Shown: piece after piece, positions 8,407-17,538 of the stretch
Layout of the letters: each line of letters begins with the position of its first letter
Position numbering within the stretch: the stretch's first letter is position 1
NCBI GenBank assembly: GCA_903830725.1
Contig: CAIKVH010000015.1
Span: forward strand, 1-39,344
Direction: 5' to 3'
Length of the DNA: 39,344 nt
Origin: an uncultured Burkholderiales bacterium
GTDB lineage: Bacteria; Pseudomonadota; Gammaproteobacteria; Burkholderiales; Burkholderiaceae_C
Program-made: the position numbers and the translations under genes
Notes under the pieces: model-generated
Database searches by the model: none
The model's input: only the letters and a program-made list of their open reading frames with translations
Told to the model about the DNA's origin: nothing

Positions 8407-8813
8407 AAAAAAAGCACAGATGTTTTAATCATGCATTGTAAAAACCAAATTGACCAATAACTTCAACCTGGATAAAGAATTAATTTACGGTAGAAAGGCT
8501 GTTAGCTAACGAACACATCATTATTTTTTCGTTAAAAAACAACGCTGCATCATTAAATTATTTCAAAAAATTTGCACCACAATAGAAATTAAAACACAAG
8601 AAATAATTTATTAGTATTCTTTATATAAATTTTTAATACTTTAAAAGTACTATATTGAGTATGAATATCACCATTTCGGTGCGTTGAATATGCACAGGCA
8701 TATAAGTGAAAACACTAACTAATTAGAATCAAGTTACAAAATTAAAAGTTGATTCATTTTTTTGACACAACTCGGATTTTTCACTTTTCTTTAACCTTGA
8801 CACGGAGTTTTTT
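8407..8813. other. AT-rich divergent intergenic region
   Basis: No gene is apparent in the roughly 400 bases between the divergent Bug-protein and outer-membrane-protein genes. A TTGACA hexamer lies at 8762-8767, but no convincing -10 box follows at the right spacing. A short CACC-ATTTC-GGTG inverted repeat lies near 8670-8685. The region probably carries promoters for both genes. Confidence 0.5.
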
Positions 8814-9701
8814 ATGAAATCAGGTATTTTCAAGCGCACTGCCCTAGTTGCGGCTCTTGCTGCTGTAGGTTCCGTAGCTCATGCTGCTGATTGGAGCGAT
8901 ACAGCTTTAAGCGAAAGATACGGTACAAATTTTTGCGAGCCCTACAACGGATGCAAAATTGGTAAGCACATATTCAATTTGACCCACGTCAGCGGATACG
9001 CCTATGGCACAAACTTTTTTAGTGTAGATTTGCTTAACTCAGATTCTAAAGATCCCGCCGTAACCACTAGCACTCCAGCTAGTACCGCTGGCGCTCAAGA
9101 GGCATATGCTGTTTACCGCAACACAGTTGATTTCTCTAAATTCACAAAATCTCCACTCGAATTTGCTGGCGTTATCAGAAGTCTTGGCGCTACTGCAGGT
9201 TTTGATTGGAATACCAAAAACAATTCCTATGGCTCCAAAAAGCAAATGGAAGTAGTGGGTCCTACAGTCATGTTTAACGTACCAGGTTTTTTAAATTTGA
9301 GCGTTTTAGAGCTTTACGAAACTAACGCTGCTGCCGCAACACCTACAAGATATAACTATAAGCCACACGCGGCTTTAGACTTAGCATTTGGAATTCCATT
9401 TAGCATCGGACCAGCCAAATTTTCATTTGAAGGCTACTGGGATTACATTGCCCAGAAAGGACAACTTGAACCGTCTTTTGGCGCAGCAGTGGGTAATAAT
9501 AGCGGTAAAGAAAACCACTTTGACGGACGCATCATGGTTGACGCTAGTCCGCTACTGACAGCTAAACCCAAAACATTCCAACTCGGATTCGAATACGAAT
9601 TCTGGAAGAACAAGTTTGGTAATTTAGAAGCTGATGCTTCCTCCTTGGGCGGGGGCACAAGAGCATCCACACCTATGGTTAGAGCCGAATACCACTTCTA
9701 A
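8814..9701 (+). CDS. Outer-membrane channel-like protein (Tsx-like / 'outer envelope protein')
   Basis: This 295-residue protein has a clear signal peptide (AALAAVGSVAHA, cleavage near residue 24) and ends in Phe after alternating residues (VRAEYHF), the terminal signature of outer-membrane beta-barrels. The segment IFNLTHVSGYAYGTNFFSVDLLNSD and the GAQEAYAVYR motif resemble Tsx-like nucleoside channel/outer envelope proteins of Burkholderiales. CGGAG lies six bases before the ATG, and a strong terminator follows at 9746-9775, so it is probably monocistronic. The transported compound is unknown. Two Cys (in FCEPYNGCKIG) near the mature N-terminus may form a disulfide. Confidence 0.8.
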   Translation: MKSGIFKRTALVAALAAVGSVAHAADWSDTALSERYGTNFCEPYNGCKIGKHIFNLTHVSGYAYGTNFFSVDLLNSDSKDPAVTTSTPASTAGAQEAYAVYRNTVDFSKFTKSPLEFAGVIRSLGATAGFDWNTKNNSYGSKKQMEVVGPTVMFNVPGFLNLSVLELYETNAAAATPTRYNYKPHAALDLAFGIPFSIGPAKFSFEGYWDYIAQKGQLEPSFGAAVGNNSGKENHFDGRIMVDASPLLTAKPKTFQLGFEYEFWKNKFGNLEADASSLGGGTRASTPMVRAEYHF

Positions 9702-9745
9702 AGGTAATGAGTTATTGAGTTTTTAAAAACTCGTTTTTAAATCTC

Positions 9746-9775
9746 AAAGCGCCTGCTAATCACAGGCGCTTTTTT
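9746..9775 (+). terminator. Rho-independent terminator after the outer-membrane protein gene
   Basis: The 10-base arms AAAGCGCCTG (9746-9755) and CAGGCGCTTT (9763-9772) flank a seven-base loop and run into a T-tract ending at 9775. It lies 45 bases after the stop codon. The reverse strand has only a short T-run, so it mainly serves the rightward gene. Confidence 0.9.
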
Positions 9776-9798
9776 CATGGGGTATCAAATACCAAAAT

Positions 9799-10485
9799 CT
9801 ATCTCAACAAATAATTCGCTGCTTGGCTAAATGATGCGTTTGTGAGATAAGGCACTTGTCCGAGCAAAGGTGCTTCAATTCTCTCTCGTATTGCCAATAG
9901 ATTTTCTTGTACCTTGTGCATATCAGAATTCACAGAATTGGCGACCCAACCCAAGAGCTTAAGGCCCCTTGAATGAATAGCCTCCATGGTCAGCAGAGCC
10001 TGACTTATACAACCTAGCCTTAGACCAACAACCAAGATAACGGGTAAGTTTAGTTTTACAGCAAGGTCTGCTGTGTCAAAGTCCTTAGTTAGGGGCACTC
10101 GAAATCCACCGACTCCTTCAACAACAATAGACTCTGTTAGTCCCTGAATTTCATTAAAGGACTTGATGATGTGATCAGGCTCTATGGATCGCCCCTCAAT
10201 CTCAGAAGCAATGTGCGGTGCAACGGGGGTGCGGTAAAGATATGGGCACACAAGGTTTTGATCTAACTTCACTGAGGATGCGAGCATCAAAGATTCAACA
10301 TCTTCGTTAACCCAACGCTCCCCCTCTAATTTAGCGCCGGCGGCGACAGGCTTCATCCCAGCAACTTTAAACCCCCTTTTTGCTTGAAGATGAATCAGAG
10401 CACTTGCGACCAAGGTTTTACCAATTTCCGTGTCCGTTCCAGTTACAAAACAAGACAAAGGTTGATCAAAGATTGGACTACTCAT
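9799..10485 (-). CDS. bioD: Dethiobiotin synthetase
   Basis: BioD closes the ureido ring of dethiobiotin from 7,8-diaminopelargonate, CO2 and ATP in the cytoplasm. The 228-residue length matches the family. The P-loop GTDTEIGKT (16-24), the MKPVAAG motif (44-50) and VVEGVGGFRVPL are all present. Its ATG overlaps the bioF stop by one base (TAATG), indicating translational coupling. It is the last gene of the leftward bio run. Confidence 0.95.
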   Translation of the reverse strand: MSSPIFDQPLSCFVTGTDTEIGKTLVASALIHLQAKRGFKVAGMKPVAAGAKLEGERWVNEDVESLMLASSVKLDQNLVCPYLYRTPVAPHIASEIEGRSIEPDHIIKSFNEIQGLTESIVVEGVGGFRVPLTKDFDTADLAVKLNLPVILVVGLRLGCISQALLTMEAIHSRGLKLLGWVANSVNSDMHKVQENLLAIRERIEAPLLGQVPYLTNASFSQAANYLLR

Positions 10486-11678
10486 TAAGCTTTCCCGCTC
10501 GCAATTTTCTTTAAACCGTTCACAAGTTGACTGACCTCATCAATAGTATGCGATGCCGAGAGAGTAATTCTCAATCTTGCGCTCCCCGCGGGAACTGTAG
10601 GTGCCCTTATAGCCGTAACCCATAAACCCAAATCCTCTAAAGCTTTAGACGCTTGCAAAACCTCTGGATTGCTGCCAATCACCAATGGTTGAATTGGCGT
10701 TTGCGAGGCTAGCAAATTCCAGCCTCCTTGAATCACGCTTAGCTCAGTCCTCAATGACTGGATGAGTGTGTGCAGATGAGCGCGTTTTGCATCACCCTCA
10801 TCACTAACTATTAAATCAATACTCTTAAGAAGTGCATGGGCGCAAGCCGGAGGAGCAGCAGTTGTATAGATATAAGCTCGCGCTTTTTGAACAATCCAAT
10901 CGATAACATTTTGTTCGGCACATAAAAACGCACCACCTACCCCTGCGGCTTTGCCAAGCGTACCCATGTAAATAATATGAGAAGACTTAATATTGAAATG
11001 CTCCAATATTCCTCGTCCACTCGCGCCCAAAACACCGAACCCATGCGCGTCATCAATCACCAACCAAGCGTTGGTCTCTTCACAGACTTTAACCAAATCT
11101 AAAAGCGGTGCAATATCGCCGTCCATGCTAAAAACACCATCGGAGACAACAATTTTGTTAGTTGCTTTAGAGGCTAGCAATAACTCTTTGAGTTTCACAT
11201 GATCGCAGTGGGGATATACAGAGCAAGGAGCCCTAGATAACCTTATGGCATCAATAATTGATGCATGATTGACTGCCTCTGAAAACACTTCACAGTCATC
11301 TTTATTCACATCCACCAAGGCAGTAATCACTGCAAGGTTAGCCATGTAGCCTGTACAAAAATAAAGCGCCTTGGCTGACTTGATATGTGGGGACATAAAC
11401 TCCGCCAACCTATCCTCTAAAAGATCATGAGCCCTAGAGTGCCCACTAATCAAGTGGGACGCTCCGCTTCCCACGCCGTAAAGACTTACTCCCTCTTTGA
11501 ATGCTTCAATCAACCTTTGATCGTTAGCGAGTCCCAAATAATCATTACTGTTAAATGCAAGCATTGCTCGACCACTCAAAATTACAGTAGGTGCACAAGG
11601 CGAATCGGCAACTTTGCGAACACGGTAAAGTCCCTGCTCCTTCAAAGTATGTATTTTGCGATGAATTTCATTTAACAT
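10485..11678 (-). CDS. bioF: 8-amino-7-oxononanoate synthase
   Basis: BioF condenses pimeloyl thioester with L-alanine using PLP to form 8-amino-7-oxononanoate (KAPA). The 397-residue protein shows fold-type I alpha-oxoamine synthase features: NSNDYLGL (43-50), ASHLISGH (73-80), His139 stacking on the cofactor (VNHAS), Asp209 and His212 (DDAHGFG), and the PLP lysine K243 in GTLGKAAG. A GGTGAT Shine-Dalgarno precedes the ATG. It lies 14 bases downstream of bioA and overlaps bioD. Confidence 0.96.
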   Translation of the reverse strand: MLNEIHRKIHTLKEQGLYRVRKVADSPCAPTVILSGRAMLAFNSNDYLGLANDQRLIEAFKEGVSLYGVGSGASHLISGHSRAHDLLEDRLAEFMSPHIKSAKALYFCTGYMANLAVITALVDVNKDDCEVFSEAVNHASIIDAIRLSRAPCSVYPHCDHVKLKELLLASKATNKIVVSDGVFSMDGDIAPLLDLVKVCEETNAWLVIDDAHGFGVLGASGRGILEHFNIKSSHIIYMGTLGKAAGVGGAFLCAEQNVIDWIVQKARAYIYTTAAPPACAHALLKSIDLIVSDEGDAKRAHLHTLIQSLRTELSVIQGGWNLLASQTPIQPLVIGSNPEVLQASKALEDLGLWVTAIRAPTVPAGSARLRITLSASHTIDEVSQLVNGLKKIASGKA

Positions 11679-11692
11679 TTGTTAATCACCCA

Positions 11693-13054
11693 TCACTTCA
11701 TAACAGCATCAAACACAGCGTGCGCTTGCTCTGCGAGGTGATTAATTTCTGAATCATTCAAAATGTAGGGCGGCATAAAGTAGACCGTCGTCCCGATGGG
11801 TCTGAGAAGTAATTCATGCTCAAGGGCTTTAGCAAAAAATCTTCTTGAAAATGATTGAGCAAGTACTGGGTCATCAATGACCGCATCAAAAGCCCAAATC
11901 ATGCCTTGGTTTCTAAAATGTTTTATTCTTGAATCGGCTCCAAGGGGGGCAAGTGCCTTAGAGATATTGCGACTTAAATCTATATTTGACTCTATGACTT
12001 GATCTTCCCTAAAAATATCGAGCGTCGCTAGCGCGGCGCTACATGCGAGGGGGTTACCGGTGTAAGAATGAGAATGCAGAAAAGCTTTGGAGACCTTTTC
12101 ATCATAGAAAGCCCTATAAATTTCATCGCGAGTCATGACCAGTGACAAAGGCAAATAGCCTCCACTTATGCCTTTAGAGAGGCATACAAAGTCTGGCCAA
12201 CAGTTTGCATGCTCAAAGGCAAAGAAAGTTCCAGTGCGACCGCAACCTACTGCAATTTCATCAGCAATCAGATGGACACCGTATTCATCGCAAAGGGATC
12301 TTACGCGTTTGAGGTAAACGGGGTCGTGCATAGCCATCCCCCCAGCGCATTGCACCAAAGGCTCCAAAATAACAGCGCAGATAGAGTCTGAGTTTGACTT
12401 TAATAAAGACTCAATTTGAGCTGCAGCTTGCAAAGCTATAGCCTCTTTGGACTGTTCTGGGGTGTTATCAGCCTGCCTGTAATCCGGGGACATCACGACA
12501 TGTGAGTTTTTAATGAGCTCTGCGTAAGCGGTCTTGAATAATGGCACATCCGTCACAGACAAAGCACCTATAGTCTCCCCGTGATAACCACCCTTGATAC
12601 AGATAAATTCTTGTTTTTTGGTGTGTCCTGTGTTTTTCCAGAAATGAAAACTCATCTTCAGCGCAATCTCAACAGCAGATGCACCGTCTGAGGCGTAAAA
12701 CACATGGCCAAGCACATTGCCGGTTAGATCCGACAGAGTCTCAGATAGTTCGACCACACTGCTATGCGTAAAGCCGGCAAGCATCGCGTGCTCAAGTTTG
12801 TCTAATTGACTCTTTACCGCTTTATTAATTCTAGGATTGGTATGTCCAAAAAGATTGACCCACCAAGAACTTATAGCGTCCAAATACCGACGCCCCTCCA
12901 AGTCGTATAGCCAAGCCCCCTCCCCCCTAGCAACCGCAATCAGCGGAGTGCTCTCATGGTGCTGCATTTGAGTACAGGGATGCCAAACACTTTTTAAGCT
13001 TCGCTCAACCAGCTCTGAAGAGCTGGTAAAAGCTGGATGGGTCGAACTTAACAA
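11693..13054 (-). CDS. bioA: Adenosylmethionine-8-amino-7-oxononanoate aminotransferase
   Basis: BioA transfers an amino group from S-adenosylmethionine to KAPA, giving 7,8-diaminononanoate. The 453-residue protein has VWHPCTQM (23-30), SSWWVNLFGH (62-71), the cofactor-binding Asp265 (ADEIAVG) and PLP lysine K294 (LSKGISGGY). The start is a TTG at 13054: a TAG lies directly before it in frame, AGGAA is suitably spaced upstream, and the first internal Met (residue 30) would delete the conserved WHP motif. It heads the bioA-bioF-bioD run, 27 bases after the MFS gene. Confidence 0.95.
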   Translation of the reverse strand: MLSSTHPAFTSSSELVERSLKSVWHPCTQMQHHESTPLIAVARGEGAWLYDLEGRRYLDAISSWWVNLFGHTNPRINKAVKSQLDKLEHAMLAGFTHSSVVELSETLSDLTGNVLGHVFYASDGASAVEIALKMSFHFWKNTGHTKKQEFICIKGGYHGETIGALSVTDVPLFKTAYAELIKNSHVVMSPDYRQADNTPEQSKEAIALQAAAQIESLLKSNSDSICAVILEPLVQCAGGMAMHDPVYLKRVRSLCDEYGVHLIADEIAVGCGRTGTFFAFEHANCWPDFVCLSKGISGGYLPLSLVMTRDEIYRAFYDEKVSKAFLHSHSYTGNPLACSAALATLDIFREDQVIESNIDLSRNISKALAPLGADSRIKHFRNQGMIWAFDAVIDDPVLAQSFSRRFFAKALEHELLLRPIGTTVYFMPPYILNDSEINHLAEQAHAVFDAVMK

Positions 13055-13081
13055 CTATGTTCCTATTAGTGGGGTGTGACT

Positions 13082-14365
13082 TTAGTTCACTATTTTAGAT
13101 TGCTTGAACCTCATAGGCGAGGCTACTACAAACCAAAGCGCCATCAAGCACGCACTTACCAAAAACACTGTCGTAGCACCGTAGTTCTTGGTGAGCAATC
13201 CACCGCCAACTGCACCTGCAAAGATACCTAAACTTTGCAGGGTGTTGTACACCCCCATTGTTGCTCCCCGAGTTGCAGGAGTTGACATTTTTGACGCAAG
13301 ACTTGGTTGACTGGCCTCCAAAATATTGAAACCACAAAAGAATAGGAATAGCAAAAACTCAATTGCATAAATACCCTGAACTCTTATCGCCTGGGTGTAC
13401 CACCCAAGCTCAACCAAACCAACCAACACAATAGAAGCTAAAAACAGTGGTTTTAACTTGCCCCGTCGCTCCATTGGGAATAAAGTCCCCCCCATGACTA
13501 CGAAGGATAAAAGGACGGCTGGCAGGTAGACCCATCCGTGTTGTGCGGGCCTTACTCCTGCAGCAACCAACATAGCCGGAATTGAAGCCCAATTTGCAAG
13601 CTGCACCGCGTACAAAACAAAAACACCTACATTCAGTCTTAGAAGATCAGGCTGAAGGAGTGTTGCTCGCAACCCCAGAGCTTCTCCAATCTGGGAGTCT
13701 GTGAGCTTATTGGCATTATGGAGTTCTGGCTCTTTAGGGGTCCACCACGCTACTACGGCCATACCAATTACGCCGAGTATTGCAGTAACAGCAAAAACTC
13801 CGGATAACCCCCCCCACTGGGACAAGATAGGCCCTAGAAAAAGGGAGAGTGCAAACATGAGACCAATGCTTGCGCCTATTAACGCCATACCAAAGGTACG
13901 AACATGATCTCTGGTTTGATCGGCAAGGAGTGCGGATACTGCCGCTGAGATCGCGCCACATCCCTGCAAGGCTCGACCCCAGGCCAGACCATCAACGCTT
14001 GTTGCAACTGCACCAAGCCAACTGCCCAGAACAAATAGAAGTAGCCCAAATTGAATGACCCTTTTGCGCCCCAATCGGTCTGCAGCGATCCCAAAAGGAA
14101 TTTGTAGTAAGGCCTGAACGAGACCATAAATCCCCATGGCCATCCCTACCTTAGACGGATCGTTGCCCCCCGCATAGTGCTGAGCCTCGAGAACAAATAT
14201 TGGCAGGACCATAAAAAGGCCCAGCATTCGTAGAGCATAAACAAACGCCAAAGACCAACTCGCTCTTTTCTCACTCGAAGTCATTTTTAATGAGTCAACC
14301 GCCTCTGCAGAGGAAAAAGCATCTGTGCTTGTGTCAGGGTAATGAGTTTGGGGAGGAGTGCTCAA
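13082..14365 (-). CDS. MFS transporter (YajR-like)
   Basis: The 427-residue protein has about 12 hydrophobic segments after a polar 35-residue N-terminus, with MFS motif A as GIAADRLGRKR (about 92-102) between TM2 and TM3. It belongs to the major facilitator superfamily, inner-membrane proton-linked carriers; the length and sequence style fit YajR-like drug/H+ antiporter relatives without the C-terminal YAM domain. It lies 27 bases upstream of bioA in the same direction, so it may be co-transcribed, but a role in biotin or precursor transport is speculative. Confidence 0.85.
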   Translation of the reverse strand: MSTPPQTHYPDTSTDAFSSAEAVDSLKMTSSEKRASWSLAFVYALRMLGLFMVLPIFVLEAQHYAGGNDPSKVGMAMGIYGLVQALLQIPFGIAADRLGRKRVIQFGLLLFVLGSWLGAVATSVDGLAWGRALQGCGAISAAVSALLADQTRDHVRTFGMALIGASIGLMFALSLFLGPILSQWGGLSGVFAVTAILGVIGMAVVAWWTPKEPELHNANKLTDSQIGEALGLRATLLQPDLLRLNVGVFVLYAVQLANWASIPAMLVAAGVRPAQHGWVYLPAVLLSFVVMGGTLFPMERRGKLKPLFLASIVLVGLVELGWYTQAIRVQGIYAIEFLLFLFFCGFNILEASQPSLASKMSTPATRGATMGVYNTLQSLGIFAGAVGGGLLTKNYGATTVFLVSACLMALWFVVASPMRFKQSKIVN

Positions 14366-14603
14366 GGTATGCTTGTATGAATGGATGGGTATTGAATGCG
14401 CAACGAGAAATATGAGAAAAATGAGAAGTACAAGATATTTTGAGTTATTTGGTCAAATCTGGATCTAGGAATGAAGAGAATTTTGAGGAAAAACCTTGAA
14501 ACAGTGTCCGTTAGAATGACCAAAGAGTGGGCGGTGCTCAACAGTTCGAGCACTGCTATTGTGTCCGATTTTCGATGGTTCTATTCTTAAAGGTGTGCAT
14601 GTC

Positions 14604-15266
14604 ATGGAAATGATGATTTTAGGGCTTATTTTATTTCTTGGTGGCCACAGTATTGGTATGTTCGCTCCTGATTGGCGCATGCGCAAGATAGAACAAGTTG
14701 GCCGTAATGCCTATAGAGGTATCTATGCAACCCTAGCTCTAATTGGGATTACCTTAATCGTCAAAGGGCATGACAACGCATTAGAGTCATTGACATGGGG
14801 TTGGACGCCCCCAGTTTTCACTAAACACATCAGTGTTCTTCTTATGCTTTTTGCATTAATCATGCTGGTGAGTACCTATGTCCCTAACAACCATATCAAA
14901 GCAAAACTAAAACACCCTATGATCCTTAGCGTTAAAGTTTGGGCATTGGCTCACTTTATTGCAAACGGTGAGGGTGCAAATGTTATTTTATTTGGTAGTT
15001 TCTTAATTTGGGCAATTCTGAATTTCCGCTTTGCTAGGCAAAGGGATCGATTGGCTTTAGAAGCAACTGCAAAGGATGCCCCAATTGTGGATTTACCTAT
15101 CAATACATCCTTTGCTAGAACGCTCACCTGCCTAGTGCTAGGTTTAGTCATATGGGTGGTAATGGTGGCTTATCTGCACAACTTGCTCTTTGGTGTATAC
15201 CCAATCGTAATCCCCGGGCTTATGGGTCCAATTCCAGCAGCAGGTGCAGTGGTAATGCCTACCTGA
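14604..15266 (+). CDS. NnrU-family membrane protein
   Basis: About 220 residues with five to six TM segments and the NnrU-like opening MILGLILFLGGHSIGMFAPDWR, plus the histidine-containing KVWALAHFIANGEGANVILFGSFLIWAI. Family members occur next to denitrification genes in some bacteria and resemble isoprenoid-related methyltransferase/desaturase membrane folds; the function is unclear. I prefer the ATG at 14604, which has AAGGTG nine bases upstream, over a frame extension to 14559 that adds non-family residues. It is divergent from the MFS gene. No denitrification genes are present here. Confidence 0.85.
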   Translation: MEMMILGLILFLGGHSIGMFAPDWRMRKIEQVGRNAYRGIYATLALIGITLIVKGHDNALESLTWGWTPPVFTKHISVLLMLFALIMLVSTYVPNNHIKAKLKHPMILSVKVWALAHFIANGEGANVILFGSFLIWAILNFRFARQRDRLALEATAKDAPIVDLPINTSFARTLTCLVLGLVIWVVMVAYLHNLLFGVYPIVIPGLMGPIPAAGAVVMPT

Positions 15267-15440
15267 TAGCATTTAAAAGATTGTTAGTTTCGCAAATTCG
15301 AAATTGACTTTTTACTAGCGACGTCTAGCGAGCAGCACAACTTTTAATATACTGCCAGAATTTGGGGATAAGCGCTAATCATCTCGCCTGCGTGAGTCCT
15401 CAAAATTATCCGTGAGTCGGTAGACATATTTGATCGATGG

Positions 15441-15463
15441 GTTTAGGCTTTAAAAGCCTAAAC
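15441..15463. terminator. Hairpin between convergent genes
   Basis: GTTTAGGCT-TTAAA-AGCCTAAAC is a perfect nine-base-arm inverted repeat lying between the NnrU-like and metallo-hydrolase stops. Neither strand has a long T-run after it, so it may be a weak bidirectional terminator or an mRNA-stabilising structure. Confidence 0.5.
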
Positions 15464-15495
15464 CTTCATTCGAATGATGCAATCAAAAGGACCAA

Positions 15496-16356
15496 TCAAA
15501 AGGACAGTGTCTGGCCTTCTTTCATAGGAACAACCTCGGTTAGGCTGCCCTGCATAGCAGCTTGAAACTCGGCCAGTGTTCCCGGCGTGAGGGGGTTGGA
15601 GTTATAGTGCATTGGGATGACGCGTTTTGGATTAATCCAAGTCTTAATTGCATAAGCGGCGTCCTCAGGATCCATGGTGAAATTACCACCAATTGGCATC
15701 AACACCAAATCTGGCTTGTAACGATCGGCGATGAACTTCATATCACCAAAGAGTCCAGTATCGCCCATATGCCAGATCTTGAAGCCATTTTCAAGCTCAA
15801 TGATGTAGCCCATCGCTTCCCCCGCAGGGTGAGATTCGTTTTTACCAGTAGCAGGGTTTTTCCAAACGATCAAAGATGAATGCTCCGCTTGAACCGCGGT
15901 AACTTTAATACCAGGTAGAGGCTTTACGCTACCCGTTTTATTGAAGCGATGGCCTAAGTTAGCCGGAAGCATGCCTAGGGTAATCAGCGGGGTCACCATA
16001 TCCGCAGGCCCATAGAGAACTGTATTGTTTAGTTTTGCAATATCCGGTGCGTCCCCCAAATGATCCACATGTCCGTGGGTTACGAGCAGTAAATCAATTT
16101 TCCCAAGCGCACTTAAATCCGTTTTATAGGGCGCAGGAGTTTTGGGACCATTTGTGATCCAGGGATCAATTAGGATCATTTTCCCGCCGGGAGTTTTTAT
16201 CCTAAATCCAGCCTGACCAAGCCATAACAACTCGGTCTTGTTAGCAACAGGTGCGCCGGGAGCGCTTGTGGAGTCAGCGCTTAAGGAGGCGCAACCCATT
16301 AGCCAAGCAGACAGTAAGCCAAGGCTTAGCATTTTCATTCGAGATAGATAATTCAC
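15496..16356 (-). CDS. Metallo-beta-lactamase-fold hydrolase, lipoprotein (UlaG/UPF0173-like)
   Basis: The protein carries the HxHxDH metal motif THGHVDH (H94, H96, D98, H99), then His159, Asp199 (MGDTG) and His250 (PMHYN), all consistent with a two-metal MBL-fold hydrolase of the UlaG-like/UPF0173 type. The substrate is unknown. I place the start at GTG 16356 (286 aa) because AAAGGA sits five bases upstream; an upstream in-frame GTG at 16380 lacks this. The N-terminus is a lipoprotein signal, SAWLMGC with Cys22, so the enzyme is probably membrane-tethered in the periplasm, unusual for a fold that is mostly cytoplasmic. A 13-bp duplication covers the stop codon. Confidence 0.88.
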   Translation of the reverse strand: MNYLSRMKMLSLGLLSAWLMGCASLSADSTSAPGAPVANKTELLWLGQAGFRIKTPGGKMILIDPWITNGPKTPAPYKTDLSALGKIDLLLVTHGHVDHLGDAPDIAKLNNTVLYGPADMVTPLITLGMLPANLGHRFNKTGSVKPLPGIKVTAVQAEHSSLIVWKNPATGKNESHPAGEAMGYIIELENGFKIWHMGDTGLFGDMKFIADRYKPDLVLMPIGGNFTMDPEDAAYAIKTWINPKRVIPMHYNSNPLTPGTLAEFQAAMQGSLTEVVPMKEGQTLSF

Positions 16357-16645
16357 AGGTGTCCTTTCAATAATAAGCACGATTAAGAAAAAAATTTAAA
16401 AGACGTACATTTGGCATCAAAGCCTATATCTTAGCCATTAATTCTCAACCCAAATGAACAACTACAAGACTAATCTCTATTTGAAACAAGCCAACACTTT
16501 TGCATAGACTACTATAGTTAACAATATAAGTATAGAGGGCGTCTGGTGAGAATTAGGAATTAAGATATTAAAATGCGTTGTATCAGTATTTCTACGGATC
16601 CTTCTCTTGTATTGTGTACGTTCAACCCATGAATTGATATCCATA

Positions 16646-17185
16646 ATGAAAATTAAATGGGGGTTCATTTCTAACTTGTTTTCTGCGTTAGAGGTGGCTT
16701 CACCTGCTGTGTTAATTGTGGCAATTGTTCTGGCGGGCTGTACTTCCCCTCCAATTCGGTCTAGCAGCTATCCATACGACTATAAGAATACAGAATTACC
16801 CAACACCCTGAGCCCCGAGAAAGCACAAGGGCTTGCGTTATACGCATTAGGCTTGGTTGGCACGCCCTACAAATGGGGGGGCAATACTCCGGACTCCGGA
16901 TTTGACTGTAGTGGCCTCATTGCTTATGTGTATCAGTCCCAAACAGGGGTCAAATCCCCGCGCACGGTTTCTGGACTCAAAAACTGGGGGCATGAAATCC
17001 CTCGCCAACAACTTCGAACCGGAGACATATTACTGTTTGGGCCTTCAAGTGAGCCGAGCCACGCTGGCATCTATGTGGGCGAGGACCGGTTTGTTCACGC
17101 GCCGTCAACCGGAGGGACTGTACGTTTGAATAAACTAACCACAGCCTATTGGAGAGAGAAAGAACTGAGCATTCGCAGACCCTAA
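16646..17185 (+). CDS. NlpC/P60 (C40) peptidoglycan endopeptidase lipoprotein
   Basis: Residues about 60-179 form a C40 peptidase domain with the catalytic Cys88 in GFDCSGL, His139 in SHAGIYVG and a third polar residue, His151, in FVHAP. GTPYKWGG (72-79) is also typical. Such enzymes cut D-Glu-diaminopimelate bonds in peptidoglycan stem peptides. The N-terminus has a hydrophobic stretch ending in LAGC (Cys32), indicating a lipoprotein. The start is uncertain: the frame opens at 16607, but ATG 16646 gives a more normal signal peptide; neither has a good Shine-Dalgarno. Confidence 0.9.
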   Translation: MKIKWGFISNLFSALEVASPAVLIVAIVLAGCTSPPIRSSSYPYDYKNTELPNTLSPEKAQGLALYALGLVGTPYKWGGNTPDSGFDCSGLIAYVYQSQTGVKSPRTVSGLKNWGHEIPRQQLRTGDILLFGPSSEPSHAGIYVGEDRFVHAPSTGGTVRLNKLTTAYWREKELSIRRP

Positions 17186-17538
17186 ACTAGTAGGCGCTAA
17201 ATTGATGAATTTTTAAATTCAACTAAACATCATTGCCAAATAGGCTGCATCATCAAGTAAGTTGAGTGTCAAATAGGCGCTGAATTTGTAGAGGAGATAT
17301 AGGAGTTTCTCCGTTAAATCTGAGTTCATCGCAATAGACTGGTTAATAATAAATATGATGGCTATTTTCTGAATCCTATTTTACCTAAACTGCATCATTT
17401 AATTTGGCCGCACAAGTGATTAAAGCTAATTTAGTTCCCCTCACAGGCCAAACATAGAGATATCGGTTTATGTGATATCGTAGTGGACCATTTGAATCAA
17501 CTGATACTTACCTCCAAGTCAAAAAGGACTCATTTAAA
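17186..17538. other. Intergenic region upstream of the sulfite dehydrogenase genes
   Basis: About 350 bases hold no credible gene. The only pattern I noted is a direct repeat of GATATCG at 17459-17465 and 17474-17480 (15-base period), about 60 bases before the molybdoenzyme ATG, which could be a regulator site. A promoter for that gene is expected here. Confidence 0.4.
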
